Part shown: positions 25,776 to 34,468 of the stretch, piece after piece
How positions within the stretch are numbered: the first letter of the stretch is position 1
Layout of the letters: each line of letters opens with the position of its first letter
Assembly (NCBI GenBank): GCA_024642205.1
Contig: JAHEBQ010000049.1
Coordinates: forward strand, 1-37,125
Direction of reading: 5' to 3'
Origin: Planctomycetaceae bacterium
Lineage (GTDB): Bacteria; Planctomycetota; Planctomycetia; Pirellulales; Pirellulaceae
Length of the DNA: 37,125 nt
Made by a program: the position numbers and the translations under genes
The notes under the pieces: generated by a model
The model's database searches: none
Told to the model about the DNA's origin: nothing
The model's input: the letters and a program-made list of their open reading frames with translations, nothing else

Positions 25776-26984
25776 CTAACCGGTTTTGGACTGCGTCAGG
25801 TAAAGCATTTGTTCATCATGAATCGCAATCGTTTCCACGATGTCAAAATGCTGACGAATCAACTCACTCCACTGGTCGAAGCTCTGCCGATTAACGTGCA
25901 ATTCCTGACCGGTTCCGGTTGACTCGCCGTTATGAATTGAAAACGCTTGACGTTGGACGTGTTTCATGTTCTCAAACAACCCGAGCACCTGGTCCTCGTA
26001 CAGATGCTCAATGCAATCGACACATACAACACTGTTGTATTGAGCAAGATCGCCGATGGGCTGGGTGATGTCGCCGACTCGCATCTCCGGATGATTTTTA
26101 ACTTGATCGATCCCGTCGGCAGATAAACCGTGTTTTCGCAACTGCTCCACCGTCTGTCCGCGGCCACAACCCAGATCCATGACCGGTTCGATCAACCATT
26201 CCAAATAGTTTGGCAACAACCGAACTCCCGGACATCGTTCATCGTCCGCGTTGCCGTACCAGGGATTTTCATCGTAGATTTTCTGGTAGAGAGCCGCTGA
26301 GTTCCTCCCTGGCAGTTCACTTGCAGATTTGGAATTCGTGAAGGTTTCGGCGTTCACTGCGCCACGTCCAGTCGTATTTCCCGGAGCGATCAAGGGGACG
26401 CGCTTCCACAGAACAAGTTGCTCTCGATGGCCGTCATAGTGAGCGTTATCGGGAACCAGTTGCTTGATCCACCAATCGGGCGATTCTACCGTGCGATGAA
26501 GGTTGTCCCCATGAATATCTTCAACCCCGGACTTTCGGCAGGAAACCGAACCAAAAAACATCCCTCCGGGTCGCAAGACGCGAAGCATTTCACTCAACAT
26601 CACTTCAATGTCCTGCCGATCAAGGTGTTCCAACACATCGAAACAGGTAACGAGCGAGAAAAATTCATTCTCGAACGGCAAGGATTGACCATGTAATACG
26701 ATCAATCTTTCGTGGCTTCTGGGAACATCTTGCAATCGCACTCGGGCTTTCTCGATCGCCCGATCACTGACATCAGCGCCAAACGCGTTCAATTCGAAAC
26801 CGGGCCCGGACAAGTATTGAACCACAAACCCGACGCCGCAACCCACATCGAGCGACCGCCCGGAAATCATGCTCAACTGGTCCGTTGCCTGCAGAACAGC
26901 ACGAAACCCGGGTGAGTTTTCGGCAAGATTGTACCGGTGATCATCCGTTACAACCTGGTTGTATATTTCGCGGTAGTCAGGCAT
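25776..26984 (-). CDS. Two class I SAM-dependent methyltransferase domains in tandem
   Basis: 402 residues with two separate SAM-binding cores. Domain 1 (about 1-195) has motif I SLDVGCGVGF (44-53), FDVLEHL (115-121) and LRVLRPGG (134-141). Domain 2 (about 230-400) has MDLGCGRGQ (269-277) and VDCIEHLYE (322-330) but is shorter. Each resembles Methyltransf_11/23-type domains that act on small molecules, lipids or sugars. A linker (about 196-228) separates them. The start ATG at 26984 lacks a strong ribosome site. It is an orphan in its orientation, with no glycosyltransferase or lipid gene nearby to indicate a substrate. Substrate and methyl-transfer order are unknown. Confidence 0.85.
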   Translation of the reverse strand: MPDYREIYNQVVTDDHRYNLAENSPGFRAVLQATDQLSMISGRSLDVGCGVGFVVQYLSGPGFELNAFGADVSDRAIEKARVRLQDVPRSHERLIVLHGQSLPFENEFFSLVTCFDVLEHLDRQDIEVMLSEMLRVLRPGGMFFGSVSCRKSGVEDIHGDNLHRTVESPDWWIKQLVPDNAHYDGHREQLVLWKRVPLIAPGNTTGRGAVNAETFTNSKSASELPGRNSAALYQKIYDENPWYGNADDERCPGVRLLPNYLEWLIEPVMDLGCGRGQTVEQLRKHGLSADGIDQVKNHPEMRVGDITQPIGDLAQYNSVVCVDCIEHLYEDQVLGLFENMKHVQRQAFSIHNGESTGTGQELHVNRQSFDQWSELIRQHFDIVETIAIHDEQMLYLTQSKTG

Positions 26985-27152
26985 GGGACGTTTTTGAAGA
27001 TTCCAGTTCGAAACGTTGGTTATAGGAATTACCGCGCGTCACGGCAATATTGTGTCGGTTGCCGGAACAGGTCCAGGTCCAATTCTCAATTGAAAAGAGC
27101 CAAATCAGGAGCAACCACCAGGATAGCCGCTGCCAGATCGCGATTATGTTTG

Positions 27153-29435
27153 CTAGTTTTTCAGTTGGACAATCCGTCGCGTTACGTCAGTCATTTCAGA
27201 CGCTGTTGCAATGTCGGTCAGGTATTTCACCAGCATTTGCCTTGACTTGGGCTTGGCGGACTCAGCCAGACGTGACTTGAGAAATGGGATCGCCTCCTCC
27301 ATCAATGTCCTTTTCTGGCTGACGGTCAATTCGTTTTTGGCAATTTCCAGAAAGGCATCACACATTAGATTAGCCCGATCAACGATCGCCAGACCATCCA
27401 GTTCGACGATTGAATCTGCTGCAATTGCCGCTTCCCCGCTCCTGATTCCGAGTTGCCTGGCTTCCTCCAGCAAGACCACGTATTGCTCCAAGCTCGGTGC
27501 GTCGAACTGCAATAGACGCTCTGCCAACAAGGCGGCCTTCTCCCGGGAAAGCCGGACGACATCATCATAGTCGTTTTTTGTCCGCAGTTCTGTGATTCCG
27601 TTGAGCAGTGTTTTCTGGTCCGGCATTCGGAGTTTTTCGACAGGTCTGCCGATTCCATCGAAGACAAATTTGGCGAAATGGCGAATGCCATCGCAGTCAT
27701 GCCCCGCCTCTTCGGACACTTTGAGCAGCCCGTCAATTTGCTTCTGGTAATCGACACCATTGTTTTGATTCAACGAGTAAAAAGCCGCAAGCTGTTTGTT
27801 CCACGTCGGGATGTCTGCAATGGCCCCCTGCTTGGCAAGTTCAACCGCCAGTCCGGGTGGACAGAAGTAGTATTCGTACGTAATGTTCGAACCGGCATGT
27901 CGGACAATCACCTTTTCAAGGTCGGCCTCAATGAATCCGATCGTTTGACCGCCGGTGACAATCTCCTGGCCACCAGGAATGGTCTGACAGCTGGCGACGA
28001 CCTGTTGCCAGAAACCGTCAATTAACTCGTAAATCTCTCTGGACTCCGCGGCAAGCAGAACCAACGGGACATGCTCGGGCGATAAACTGACAGATTTGTC
28101 CGGATGAACCTGGTCAATGATTGCATTCGCCAATTTGATTGATTTGAGGGCAACGACTTTGTCCCGCCGATACAAACTGCGACGTGCCCGTTCAAGGTGT
28201 CCGCGAAGGGAAACCAACTGCATTTCATCGAATCGGACTATTACACCCGGTGTCGGGCTGTCCGCGTCGGTATCGGTAGCAGACTCGTTGGTTGTCTGTT
28301 CCGTTGCCCCGGCGGTCGGACTCGCCTGATCCAATGAGTCGTCGAAACCCATTTCCTTGAGTCGAGCGCGATTTCTTGCTTCAAATTCTTTTTGACGTTC
28401 TGCGTCCCGTCCCGTCACCATCGCCGTCTCGGGATCGGACATGACCTCATCGATGTCAAGTTCTGGAAGCGAATCAAGATCCAGACTGGGAAGACTGCGC
28501 GAGTTGCGACCGGACTGCGAATTTCTGGCTGCGTCCGAAACCGCAACGATCGATGATGAACCAACGCCTTCGGCTGGAAAATCACTCTTCTCTGGAATTA
28601 TCCCGGGAGCCGCTGGTACAACGTCCGGATTGACTCCGGCGAGGTTCAGCAAGACGTCCCAATTGAGGTAAATCAACAGTCCTCCCATCGCCGCCGCCAG
28701 CAGCATCATTGTGCCAACGATCCAACCCGACTTCGACCTTTTCCGCCTCCGCAATCCTCCTTTTTGAATTGCCACGTTGCCAATCGGAGCTTCTTCAGCA
28801 TTGGTAACTTGAGCATCGGAGGCTGGAACAACAGCACCGGACCGAATCGGTTGTGCATTGGCATTCAAAGGAATCGCCATAGGTATCGGCTGGTCAGTCG
28901 CGATCCTCGCAGACGCTGCAGCCAGGATATTCACGGGATGAACCGGAGCCGCGTTCGGTTCAGGCCTTGTCGCAACCATTGGTATTTCAGTTTTCGGTGC
29001 CGGGTTAATCGTCTCTTGCGACGAAGTTGCTTTCGTCTCGGCTGATGTCGCCGACGGAGGTACCAGCATCGTGGCATTTGGAACGGATGATCCTGTCGCT
29101 GGGGGCGAATGCAACGTGGGCGACTTCCCAGATTGTTGTGCCTTGATTTGTTGATTCAACTTTTCCAAATAAACTTGACGCGTATTTGTGTCAAGCAGAA
29201 TTTTTTGGGCCAACATTAATCGTTGCTTGACGAGTAGAATTAATTCGTCATGATCCCCGGGAGGGACTTTTTTCAGCAACTCCAGGTTTCGCTTGACACC
29301 TGCGTCAACGGCCTTTCGGATTTCGGCGGGATCCGTCATCTTTGTGCTAATACCCAGCAGCTGAAAATGGTGCGGATTCGCGATTTTCGGGTTCAGCCCA
29401 AGCCACTCGGCGAAGGGGTTTAATTTCGAGGGCAT
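27153..29435 (-). CDS. Single-pass membrane protein with J-domain-like N-terminus, lineage-specific
   Basis: About 760 residues. The N-terminus NPFAEWLGLNPKIANPHHFQLLGIS is a motif seen in many planctomycete proteins. A helical region follows (about 30-105), resembling a J-domain without the HPD triad. Then comes a long Pro/Ala/Thr-rich linker, a basic stretch RRRKRSKSG, and one TM helix (about 237-258). The C-terminal ~500 residues are mostly alpha-helical with no recognised domain, so the topology is cytoplasmic N-terminus and extracytoplasmic C-terminus. The ATG at 29435 matches the conserved start; the frame is open to a TTG at 29492. No strong ribosome site. It is the only gene in its block; no operon partner. 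Confidence 0.8.
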   Translation of the reverse strand: MPSKLNPFAEWLGLNPKIANPHHFQLLGISTKMTDPAEIRKAVDAGVKRNLELLKKVPPGDHDELILLVKQRLMLAQKILLDTNTRQVYLEKLNQQIKAQQSGKSPTLHSPPATGSSVPNATMLVPPSATSAETKATSSQETINPAPKTEIPMVATRPEPNAAPVHPVNILAAASARIATDQPIPMAIPLNANAQPIRSGAVVPASDAQVTNAEEAPIGNVAIQKGGLRRRKRSKSGWIVGTMMLLAAAMGGLLIYLNWDVLLNLAGVNPDVVPAAPGIIPEKSDFPAEGVGSSSIVAVSDAARNSQSGRNSRSLPSLDLDSLPELDIDEVMSDPETAMVTGRDAERQKEFEARNRARLKEMGFDDSLDQASPTAGATEQTTNESATDTDADSPTPGVIVRFDEMQLVSLRGHLERARRSLYRRDKVVALKSIKLANAIIDQVHPDKSVSLSPEHVPLVLLAAESREIYELIDGFWQQVVASCQTIPGGQEIVTGGQTIGFIEADLEKVIVRHAGSNITYEYYFCPPGLAVELAKQGAIADIPTWNKQLAAFYSLNQNNGVDYQKQIDGLLKVSEEAGHDCDGIRHFAKFVFDGIGRPVEKLRMPDQKTLLNGITELRTKNDYDDVVRLSREKAALLAERLLQFDAPSLEQYVVLLEEARQLGIRSGEAAIAADSIVELDGLAIVDRANLMCDAFLEIAKNELTVSQKRTLMEEAIPFLKSRLAESAKPKSRQMLVKYLTDIATASEMTDVTRRIVQLKN

Positions 29436-29814
29436 TGCACTGAAAACTAGTGGAACGTAGCAAAACAATTGGAAAAATGGTCCCATCGCCAAACCGCTGG
29501 ATACGAGCTAAAGCTCGAAATACCGCCGAAGTGACCCTTGATCGCGTAATCCAATCAATCCTTCGGGATCCGGGAATGTACCCACCCTTATTCTACCAAA
29601 ACAGAGTTTGTTATTCTAATTCAAAATGCAGTGCCAGCTATTCGCCAACGGCCTGGTTGTCACGATGCTCGACATCCAATCGACATCCAATTTGGGAAAA
29701 CGTCTTGAAACGACATGTAATTGGGCGAACGCCGAGCGAAGGTTTGTTAACGATTCTTGTCGTTCAGGAAATCTGAAGTTTTCGTTTAATAGTTAGAGAT
29801 TTTCTGATTTGATT
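29436..29814. other. Divergent intergenic region
   Basis: It lies between the membrane-protein gene (minus) and the TrhO-RluA fusion gene (plus). It holds an exact 11-base tandem duplication, CGACATCCAAT, at 29670-29691. An open frame of about 108 residues on the plus strand (29450-29776) has no domain. AT-rich sequence near 29775-29810 may carry the promoter of the fusion gene, but no convincing -35/-10 pair was found. Confidence 0.4.
29670..29691. repeat. 11-base tandem duplication
   Basis: CGACATCCAAT occurs twice with no gap in an intergenic region. It could be recent slippage. Confidence 0.6.
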
Positions 29815-31596
29815 ATGAAACCCGAATTTATCAACATTGCCGCCTACAAATTCGTCAGCCTGGATGATTTGGCAGCCAGGAAGTCTGAATTACTCCCGCT
29901 GTGCAAATCCCTTGATCTCAAAGGTACCATTTTGCTTTCGCGCGAGGGCATCAACCTGTTCTTGGCCGGGACACGTGAAGGGGTGGATAGATTCCTGCAT
30001 CACATTCATTCCCGACCGGAATTTGTTGATCTGCCTGTCAAAGAAAGCATTAGCGATCATCAGCCGTTCAGCCGAATGCTGGTTCGAATCAAGAAAGAAA
30101 TTATCTCGATGGGTGTCGAGGCAATTCAACCACTGCGTAACACGAGTCCAAAGATCTCGGCCAAAACACTGAAGCAGTGGCTGGATGATGGCAAAGACCT
30201 GACGCTGCTCGATGTACGAAACGACTACGAAATCGAGGTTGGCACGTTTTCCAACGCGGTTCCAGTCGGGATCGATCACTTCAGAAAATTCCCTGAAGCA
30301 ACCAAGCGTTTGCCGGAAGCCTTGAAATCCACACCCATTGTCATGTTTTGCACGGGTGGAATCCGCTGCGAGAAAGCCGGACCGTTGATGGAGCAGGAAG
30401 GATTCCAGGAAATCTATCAATTGGACGGCGGCATCCTCAAGTATTTTGAAGAATGCGGAGGCGATCATTATGACGGTGATTGTTTCGTATTTGACAAACG
30501 AGTCGCCGTTGATCCCGCGCTCAACGAAACCGAATTAGAACAATGCTATGCCTGCCAATCGGTTTTGACCCTTGAGGATCAACAGTCCGACCAATACGAT
30601 CCCCCGCACAGTTGCCCCAACTGTTACCGAACCGATGAACAGAAGCACCAGGACCTACTCGAAGAACGGACAAACCTGCTGGCACGTTTGACGACGCCGC
30701 TCCCTGGAAGTGTTGCGTATGACAACATTCGACCGATGAATGTTCCCCTAAGATATGACCAACGTCCGGTAATCGAATTCCTCACCGGGATGCACGCGAA
30801 TCTATCGGAAGACTACTGGCGGAATGAGTGCGAACACGAAAGGATCACGTACAAAGACACACCGTTGTCCGCGTTCGAATCCGTCCGCGCCGGGTGGCGA
30901 GTCGAGCATCACATTCCTCAAACCACAGAGCCCAAGGTCAGTAACAGGGTCAAATTCCTTTACGAAGACGACGTATTGATTGCCGTCGATAAACCGGCGC
31001 CACTCCCGATGCATCCCTGCGGACGCTTCAATCGCAACACGCTTGATTTTTTTGTGAATCTCGTTTTCGACGACGCGCAAATTCGAATCATTCATCGCCT
31101 CGACGCAAATACGACGGGCGTGGTCGTGATGGCGAAGAAAAAGTCCGCAGCCCGATTTGTCAGCCCTCAGTTTCTCAACGGTGAAGTTACCAAAACCTAT
31201 CTCGCACGCGTCCATCATTGGCCCGCCGAAGACCAGTTTGAGTGCAACGAAGCGATCAGCCATGAACCTGCTTCCGCCGGCTCCCGGACGATTTCGGAAA
31301 CGGGGCAGCGTGCCCTCACGGAATTTCAGGTGCTTTCTCGTTTCGATGATGGCACGGCGTTGATTGAATGTCGCCCCCGGACGGGTCGCACGAATCAGAT
31401 TCGATTGCACTTGAGCCATCTGGGATTCCCCATTTGTGGCGACCCGACGTACCACTCCGCCGGCGAGTCCCTCAAACAGTCATTGGATGTCGGTGACCCG
31501 CCAATGTGCTTGCACGCATGGAAACTCGAGCTGACTCATCCGGTATCCAAAAAACGAATCGAGATCGTTTCCGACCCTCCTGGCTGGTCGGTTTAA
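29815..31596 (+). CDS. Fusion of a TrhO-like rhodanese tRNA hydroxylase and an RluA-family pseudouridine synthase
   Basis: About 593 residues in one continuous frame. Residues 1-300 match TrhO (YceA): FINIAAYKF, GTILLSREGINLF, a rhodanese domain with LLDVRNDYE, and FCTGGIRCEKAG with catalytic Cys 179, then a Cys pair in CYACQS and CPNCY. TrhO hydroxylates wobble U34 of certain tRNAs. Residues 330-593 form an RluA-type synthase: HRLDANTTGVVVMAK with catalytic Asp 430, and RTGRTNQIRLHLSHLGFPICGD. RluA members isomerise U to pseudouridine in tRNA or rRNA. Both active sites appear intact, so this looks like a genuine two-activity tRNA-modification protein. The ATG at 29815 is the natural start; a TTG at 29809 is in frame. 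An operon partner is not visible. Confidence 0.9.
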   Translation: MKPEFINIAAYKFVSLDDLAARKSELLPLCKSLDLKGTILLSREGINLFLAGTREGVDRFLHHIHSRPEFVDLPVKESISDHQPFSRMLVRIKKEIISMGVEAIQPLRNTSPKISAKTLKQWLDDGKDLTLLDVRNDYEIEVGTFSNAVPVGIDHFRKFPEATKRLPEALKSTPIVMFCTGGIRCEKAGPLMEQEGFQEIYQLDGGILKYFEECGGDHYDGDCFVFDKRVAVDPALNETELEQCYACQSVLTLEDQQSDQYDPPHSCPNCYRTDEQKHQDLLEERTNLLARLTTPLPGSVAYDNIRPMNVPLRYDQRPVIEFLTGMHANLSEDYWRNECEHERITYKDTPLSAFESVRAGWRVEHHIPQTTEPKVSNRVKFLYEDDVLIAVDKPAPLPMHPCGRFNRNTLDFFVNLVFDDAQIRIIHRLDANTTGVVVMAKKKSAARFVSPQFLNGEVTKTYLARVHHWPAEDQFECNEAISHEPASAGSRTISETGQRALTEFQVLSRFDDGTALIECRPRTGRTNQIRLHLSHLGFPICGDPTYHSAGESLKQSLDVGDPPMCLHAWKLELTHPVSKKRIEIVSDPPGWSV

Positions 31597-32039
31597 GACA
31601 CACCAGGTCAAAGGACAGTCAAAGGACGACAGTCAAAGGACAGGCGTTTTACCCATCTTTTTGAGCAAGATCCGGTTCAAAGGACAGGCGTTTTACCAAC
31701 GAGCAGGGTTCAAAGGACAGGCATTTTACGGACATTTTCGAGCAGGGGCTGGTTCAAAGGACAGGCGTTTTGACAGCCGTTCAACGGCGGCGATGCAAAA
31801 TTTGCGATAAACCGGGAGAAACGGGCAGTTTTGGCAAATCCGACAACAGTCGCACACCCGCGGATTTTCCGAGTCCTTTTCAAACCCGATCGTTGGCACT
31901 TCAACGGTTGCTGTCAGGTCCCTTTTTTCCGAAACCTCCCGATTGCTAGCACGCTCTAACCATCAAGGTTTTGCTAATCGTTACCAGTTTCCCAACCGAT
32001 AACGACCATGGGACGTTTTGTTTTTTGATCGTGGCTTGA
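31597..32039. other. Intergenic region with a cluster of degenerate short repeats
   Basis: It lies between the TrhO-RluA fusion and the outer-membrane barrel gene. It contains six copies of TCAAAGGACAG (see 31608-31774). The rest, 31775-32039, is unremarkable; an open frame of 64 codons on the minus strand covers part of it and has no domain. Confidence 0.6.
31608..31774 (+). repeat. Array of degenerate direct repeats, TCAAAGGACAG with extended GCGTTTTAC form
   Basis: Six copies start at 31608, 31619, 31633, 31677, 31710 and 31754. The first two are bare 11-base units, the second with an inserted GAC. The last four extend to TCAAAGGACAGGCGTTTTAC; the fifth has CA for CG and the sixth ends GAC. 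GAGCA with a G-rich tail recurs in the three spacers before copies 4-6. Start-to-start distances are 11, 14 (11 plus the GAC insertion), 44, 33 and 44, so apart from the insertion they are multiples of 11. Not CRISPR: spacers are irregular and partly conserved. Function unknown. Confidence 0.8.
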
Positions 32040-33224
32040 ATGGAAACGGCAATGGAATTGCGTACTCGATGGAACTTCGAACCACGGCGTTGGGTTGCAA
32101 GTGCAAATAATTTGATTATCTGCAGTTTCATGGCATTGGTTTTCGCTAATGTCTGTCAGGCGCAAAAGATGCCGGCGCCGTTTCCCAAGGCCAACGCCAC
32201 GCAAGTGAACTTTTTCGATGCCGACGACGGACGAGCAGTTACCCCGGGCGTCAATGACGTTCAACAATCCTATCTGGAATCACGCGTCGCCAATCTTGAA
32301 GCCCAAATTCAATCATTGCAATTAGATTCGGCCAACCGCGTTGAAAATTCGGGAGGAATTGAAAATGGAAAAGCAGGCTTTTATTTCGGTGCTGCCGCCG
32401 TGTGGGTCAAGCCGCACTTCAAAGAGGCATTTCAATACTCACAAACGAATGTTCTCACCGGACAACAGACGCTTTTTCCGTTCCAATACGAATATGATGC
32501 ATCCCCACGCATATGGGTCGGCGTAAGAAATGCCAACGGAGTTGGATTACGAGGTACATATTGGAGCTACGACGGCAATGGAAATAGCAGTACGAACATG
32601 TCCGATGGTTTCAACATCTACGGTGCACACGCAATTACCATTATCTTTCCAGCCAACATTCTGGCTGCCATCCCTGGTTCCACCCTGCAAAACCAGGACA
32701 GCCTGGAGACCCAGATCACCAACCTGTACGCGACCTATGATGTGGCTCTCAACGGAATTACTGCCAGTGGCGGCGTAGGACTTCGCTATGCCAGCCTGCT
32801 CCAGACATTGTCCTCGGTGGTTACCGGTCCCCTGCCGGCAAGTTTGGATTGGACCCGGGAATATCATGGTCTTGGTCCGAGCGTCGCGTTGGACGCGACC
32901 AAACGAATCGGCTGTTCCCGATTCTCTGGAGTGGCCAGTGGAAGCGGCGCGTTCCTGTTTGGCACCAAGACAATCAGCAGAACCGTTTTTGGAGATGCGA
33001 GCCCTCAACCCGCCAGTCCGTTCCTGACACTCGAGGAAGCTGACGAAGTGGTCGGAATTGGTGACGTCGGATTTGGGCTCGAATGGTCTGCCATCATGAA
33101 CCGAGGATCGGCACTGACGTTTCGTGGCACTTATGAAGGTCAATTTTGGGCCGAGGCAGGAGCGCCCACACTCGGTTTTCTCGGCTTCCAGGGATTTGCC
33201 CTTTCAGCCGAGCTTCGACGCTAA
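32040..33224 (+). CDS. Outer-membrane beta-barrel protein (Legionella MOMP/Lpg1974-like)
   Basis: About 394 residues. A long N-terminal signal sequence (LIICSFMALVFANVCQAQ) is followed by a short coiled-coil (QQSYLESRVANLEAQIQSLQL), typical of trimerising or peptidoglycan-facing linkers. The rest has the alternating pattern of a beta-barrel: GKAGFYFGAAAVWVKPHF, RIWVGVRNANGVGLRGTYWSY, NLYATYDVALNG, GVGLRYAS, and a final strand GFALSAELRR ending in an aromatic/basic pattern. This layout resembles the Lpg1974/major outer-membrane protein family, a weak family match by eye. The ATG at 32040 is the longest start; ATG 32052, with GGAAA upstream, is equally plausible. It is convergent with the DUF1080 gene. 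The cell location (outer membrane) is inferred. Confidence 0.65.
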   Translation: METAMELRTRWNFEPRRWVASANNLIICSFMALVFANVCQAQKMPAPFPKANATQVNFFDADDGRAVTPGVNDVQQSYLESRVANLEAQIQSLQLDSANRVENSGGIENGKAGFYFGAAAVWVKPHFKEAFQYSQTNVLTGQQTLFPFQYEYDASPRIWVGVRNANGVGLRGTYWSYDGNGNSSTNMSDGFNIYGAHAITIIFPANILAAIPGSTLQNQDSLETQITNLYATYDVALNGITASGGVGLRYASLLQTLSSVVTGPLPASLDWTREYHGLGPSVALDATKRIGCSRFSGVASGSGAFLFGTKTISRTVFGDASPQPASPFLTLEEADEVVGIGDVGFGLEWSAIMNRGSALTFRGTYEGQFWAEAGAPTLGFLGFQGFALSAELRR

Positions 33225-33333
33225 CGATTTGCCTCAGCGATCCTACACTTACTGCAATGGGTGACCACAGCGTCACCGGGAAAGTGATTTGACATCGCGC
33301 CAATCCGACTTGCGACAGCCAAGTGACTCTCCG

Positions 33334-34380
33334 CTAATTCTTCCTTTTCGCGGTTTGCATCCCGGCGGCATCCAGGTTCAACTCAATCGCCGTTCCCATT
33401 CCATCATCATCGACTTCAAACTCGAGCCTACCGGCTGATTTCTTGAATCCGAATTCGGTCGCGGTGTGGGCGATCATCTCCAACGGCGTGTTTCCATCAA
33501 AAAACAATACCAGCTTGCCTTCAATAAACTCGACTCGGTGCCGACCATACTTTCCAACGAGTTTTTCGGCAGTGTCCTGATGTAAAGCAATGGTGACAGT
33601 ATCATAGGCCAATTCAGGTTTGGACCGCGCTTCAACCAACGGACGCACCCAGATGTTTCGGTAGCGAACCGGGTTGCCGTGATCCTGAAGTCTCAACGAT
33701 CCCCTGGTTTTGTCCTTGATAGACTCATACTCATGGTGAACGATCCAATTCGTCGGACCATAAGCTTCACTGCCGTCCTGAATCAAAACGCCATTGTGCA
33801 AAACCGTCATTCGCGCGGGCGTTGAAAGCTTTTCATCTTCAAATCGAGGTCGGCGAAAAATGATATCGTAAGTCTGCCATTGCCCAGGCTTTTTGCTCGC
33901 GTTAACCAATGGTGGATATTGTCCGTAAATCGAACCAGCACTCCCATCGGAATAAGTCAAATTCTCAAAACTATCGAGGACCTGAACTTCAAATTCACCC
34001 ATCAAAAAGACACCGCTGTTCCCGCGGCCCTGCCCGTCACCCTGGACCGTGGTCGGAGTCGCAAACTCGACATGAACCTGGCAATCACCGAATTCCTCAC
34101 GGGACTCGACAAATCCGCTGTTGGGAACCGATTCCATTGCTCCATCGACAATTCTCCACTTGGCGTCGCCACCATCCGGAACTTGCCACTGTGCCAGGTC
34201 TGTCCCGTCAAACAGCACAACCGCATCGCTCGGAGCACCGCCACACTCTTGACCGGGAGTCACAACCATTGGTGCTGGACGATTCAAATCGTGGGCTTTC
34301 CAACCCGACGCAAGTTGAGCCGTCACAATAGAATTCCCCATAAATACAACAACCAGCAGAACAGTACAGGCAGGACGCAT
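33334..34380 (-). CDS. DUF1080 (3-keto-disaccharide hydrolase-like) secreted protein
   Basis: About 348 residues. The signal peptide (ACTVLLVVVFMGNSIVTAQ) is followed by a DUF1080 concanavalin-like domain: VVLFDGTDLAQW, DAKWRIVDGAM, GNSGVFLMGEFEVQVLDSFEN, DGSAGSIYGQYPPLVNASKKPG, WQTYDIIFRRPRF, and LRLQDHGNPVRYRNIWVRPL. DUF1080 proteins are abundant in planctomycetes; some cleave 3-keto sugars after oxidation of disaccharides. The remaining ~90 residues at the C-terminus are a smaller beta domain with no recognised name. The ATG at 34380 begins the signal peptide and has GAGG eight bases upstream; the frame is open to 34428. It acts outside the cytoplasm; the exact sugar substrate is unknown. 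Confidence 0.9.
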   Translation of the reverse strand: MRPACTVLLVVVFMGNSIVTAQLASGWKAHDLNRPAPMVVTPGQECGGAPSDAVVLFDGTDLAQWQVPDGGDAKWRIVDGAMESVPNSGFVESREEFGDCQVHVEFATPTTVQGDGQGRGNSGVFLMGEFEVQVLDSFENLTYSDGSAGSIYGQYPPLVNASKKPGQWQTYDIIFRRPRFEDEKLSTPARMTVLHNGVLIQDGSEAYGPTNWIVHHEYESIKDKTRGSLRLQDHGNPVRYRNIWVRPLVEARSKPELAYDTVTIALHQDTAEKLVGKYGRHRVEFIEGKLVLFFDGNTPLEMIAHTATEFGFKKSAGRLEFEVDDDGMGTAIELNLDAAGMQTAKRKN

Positions 34381-34468
34381 CGGAGTGACCTCTGTCAAGG
34401 ACGATGGAAAACCAAAATGGTAATCCATCGCTTTCGGCCTGTCATCGATTCTTCGCGTTAATGCGCAT

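Noticed and set aside
29450..29776. 108-codon open frame between the membrane protein and TrhO-RluA genes
   Set aside because: No domain, no ribosome site, and composition unlike the neighbouring genes.
31608..31774. Possible CRISPR array
   Set aside because: Spacers are of unequal length (0-24 bases) and share the GAGCA word, and no cas genes are in the window.
33260..33277. Perfect hairpin GGTGAC-CACAGC-GTCACC between the barrel and DUF1080 genes
   Set aside because: No T run follows on either strand, so I do not call it a terminator, though it may help end convergent transcripts.
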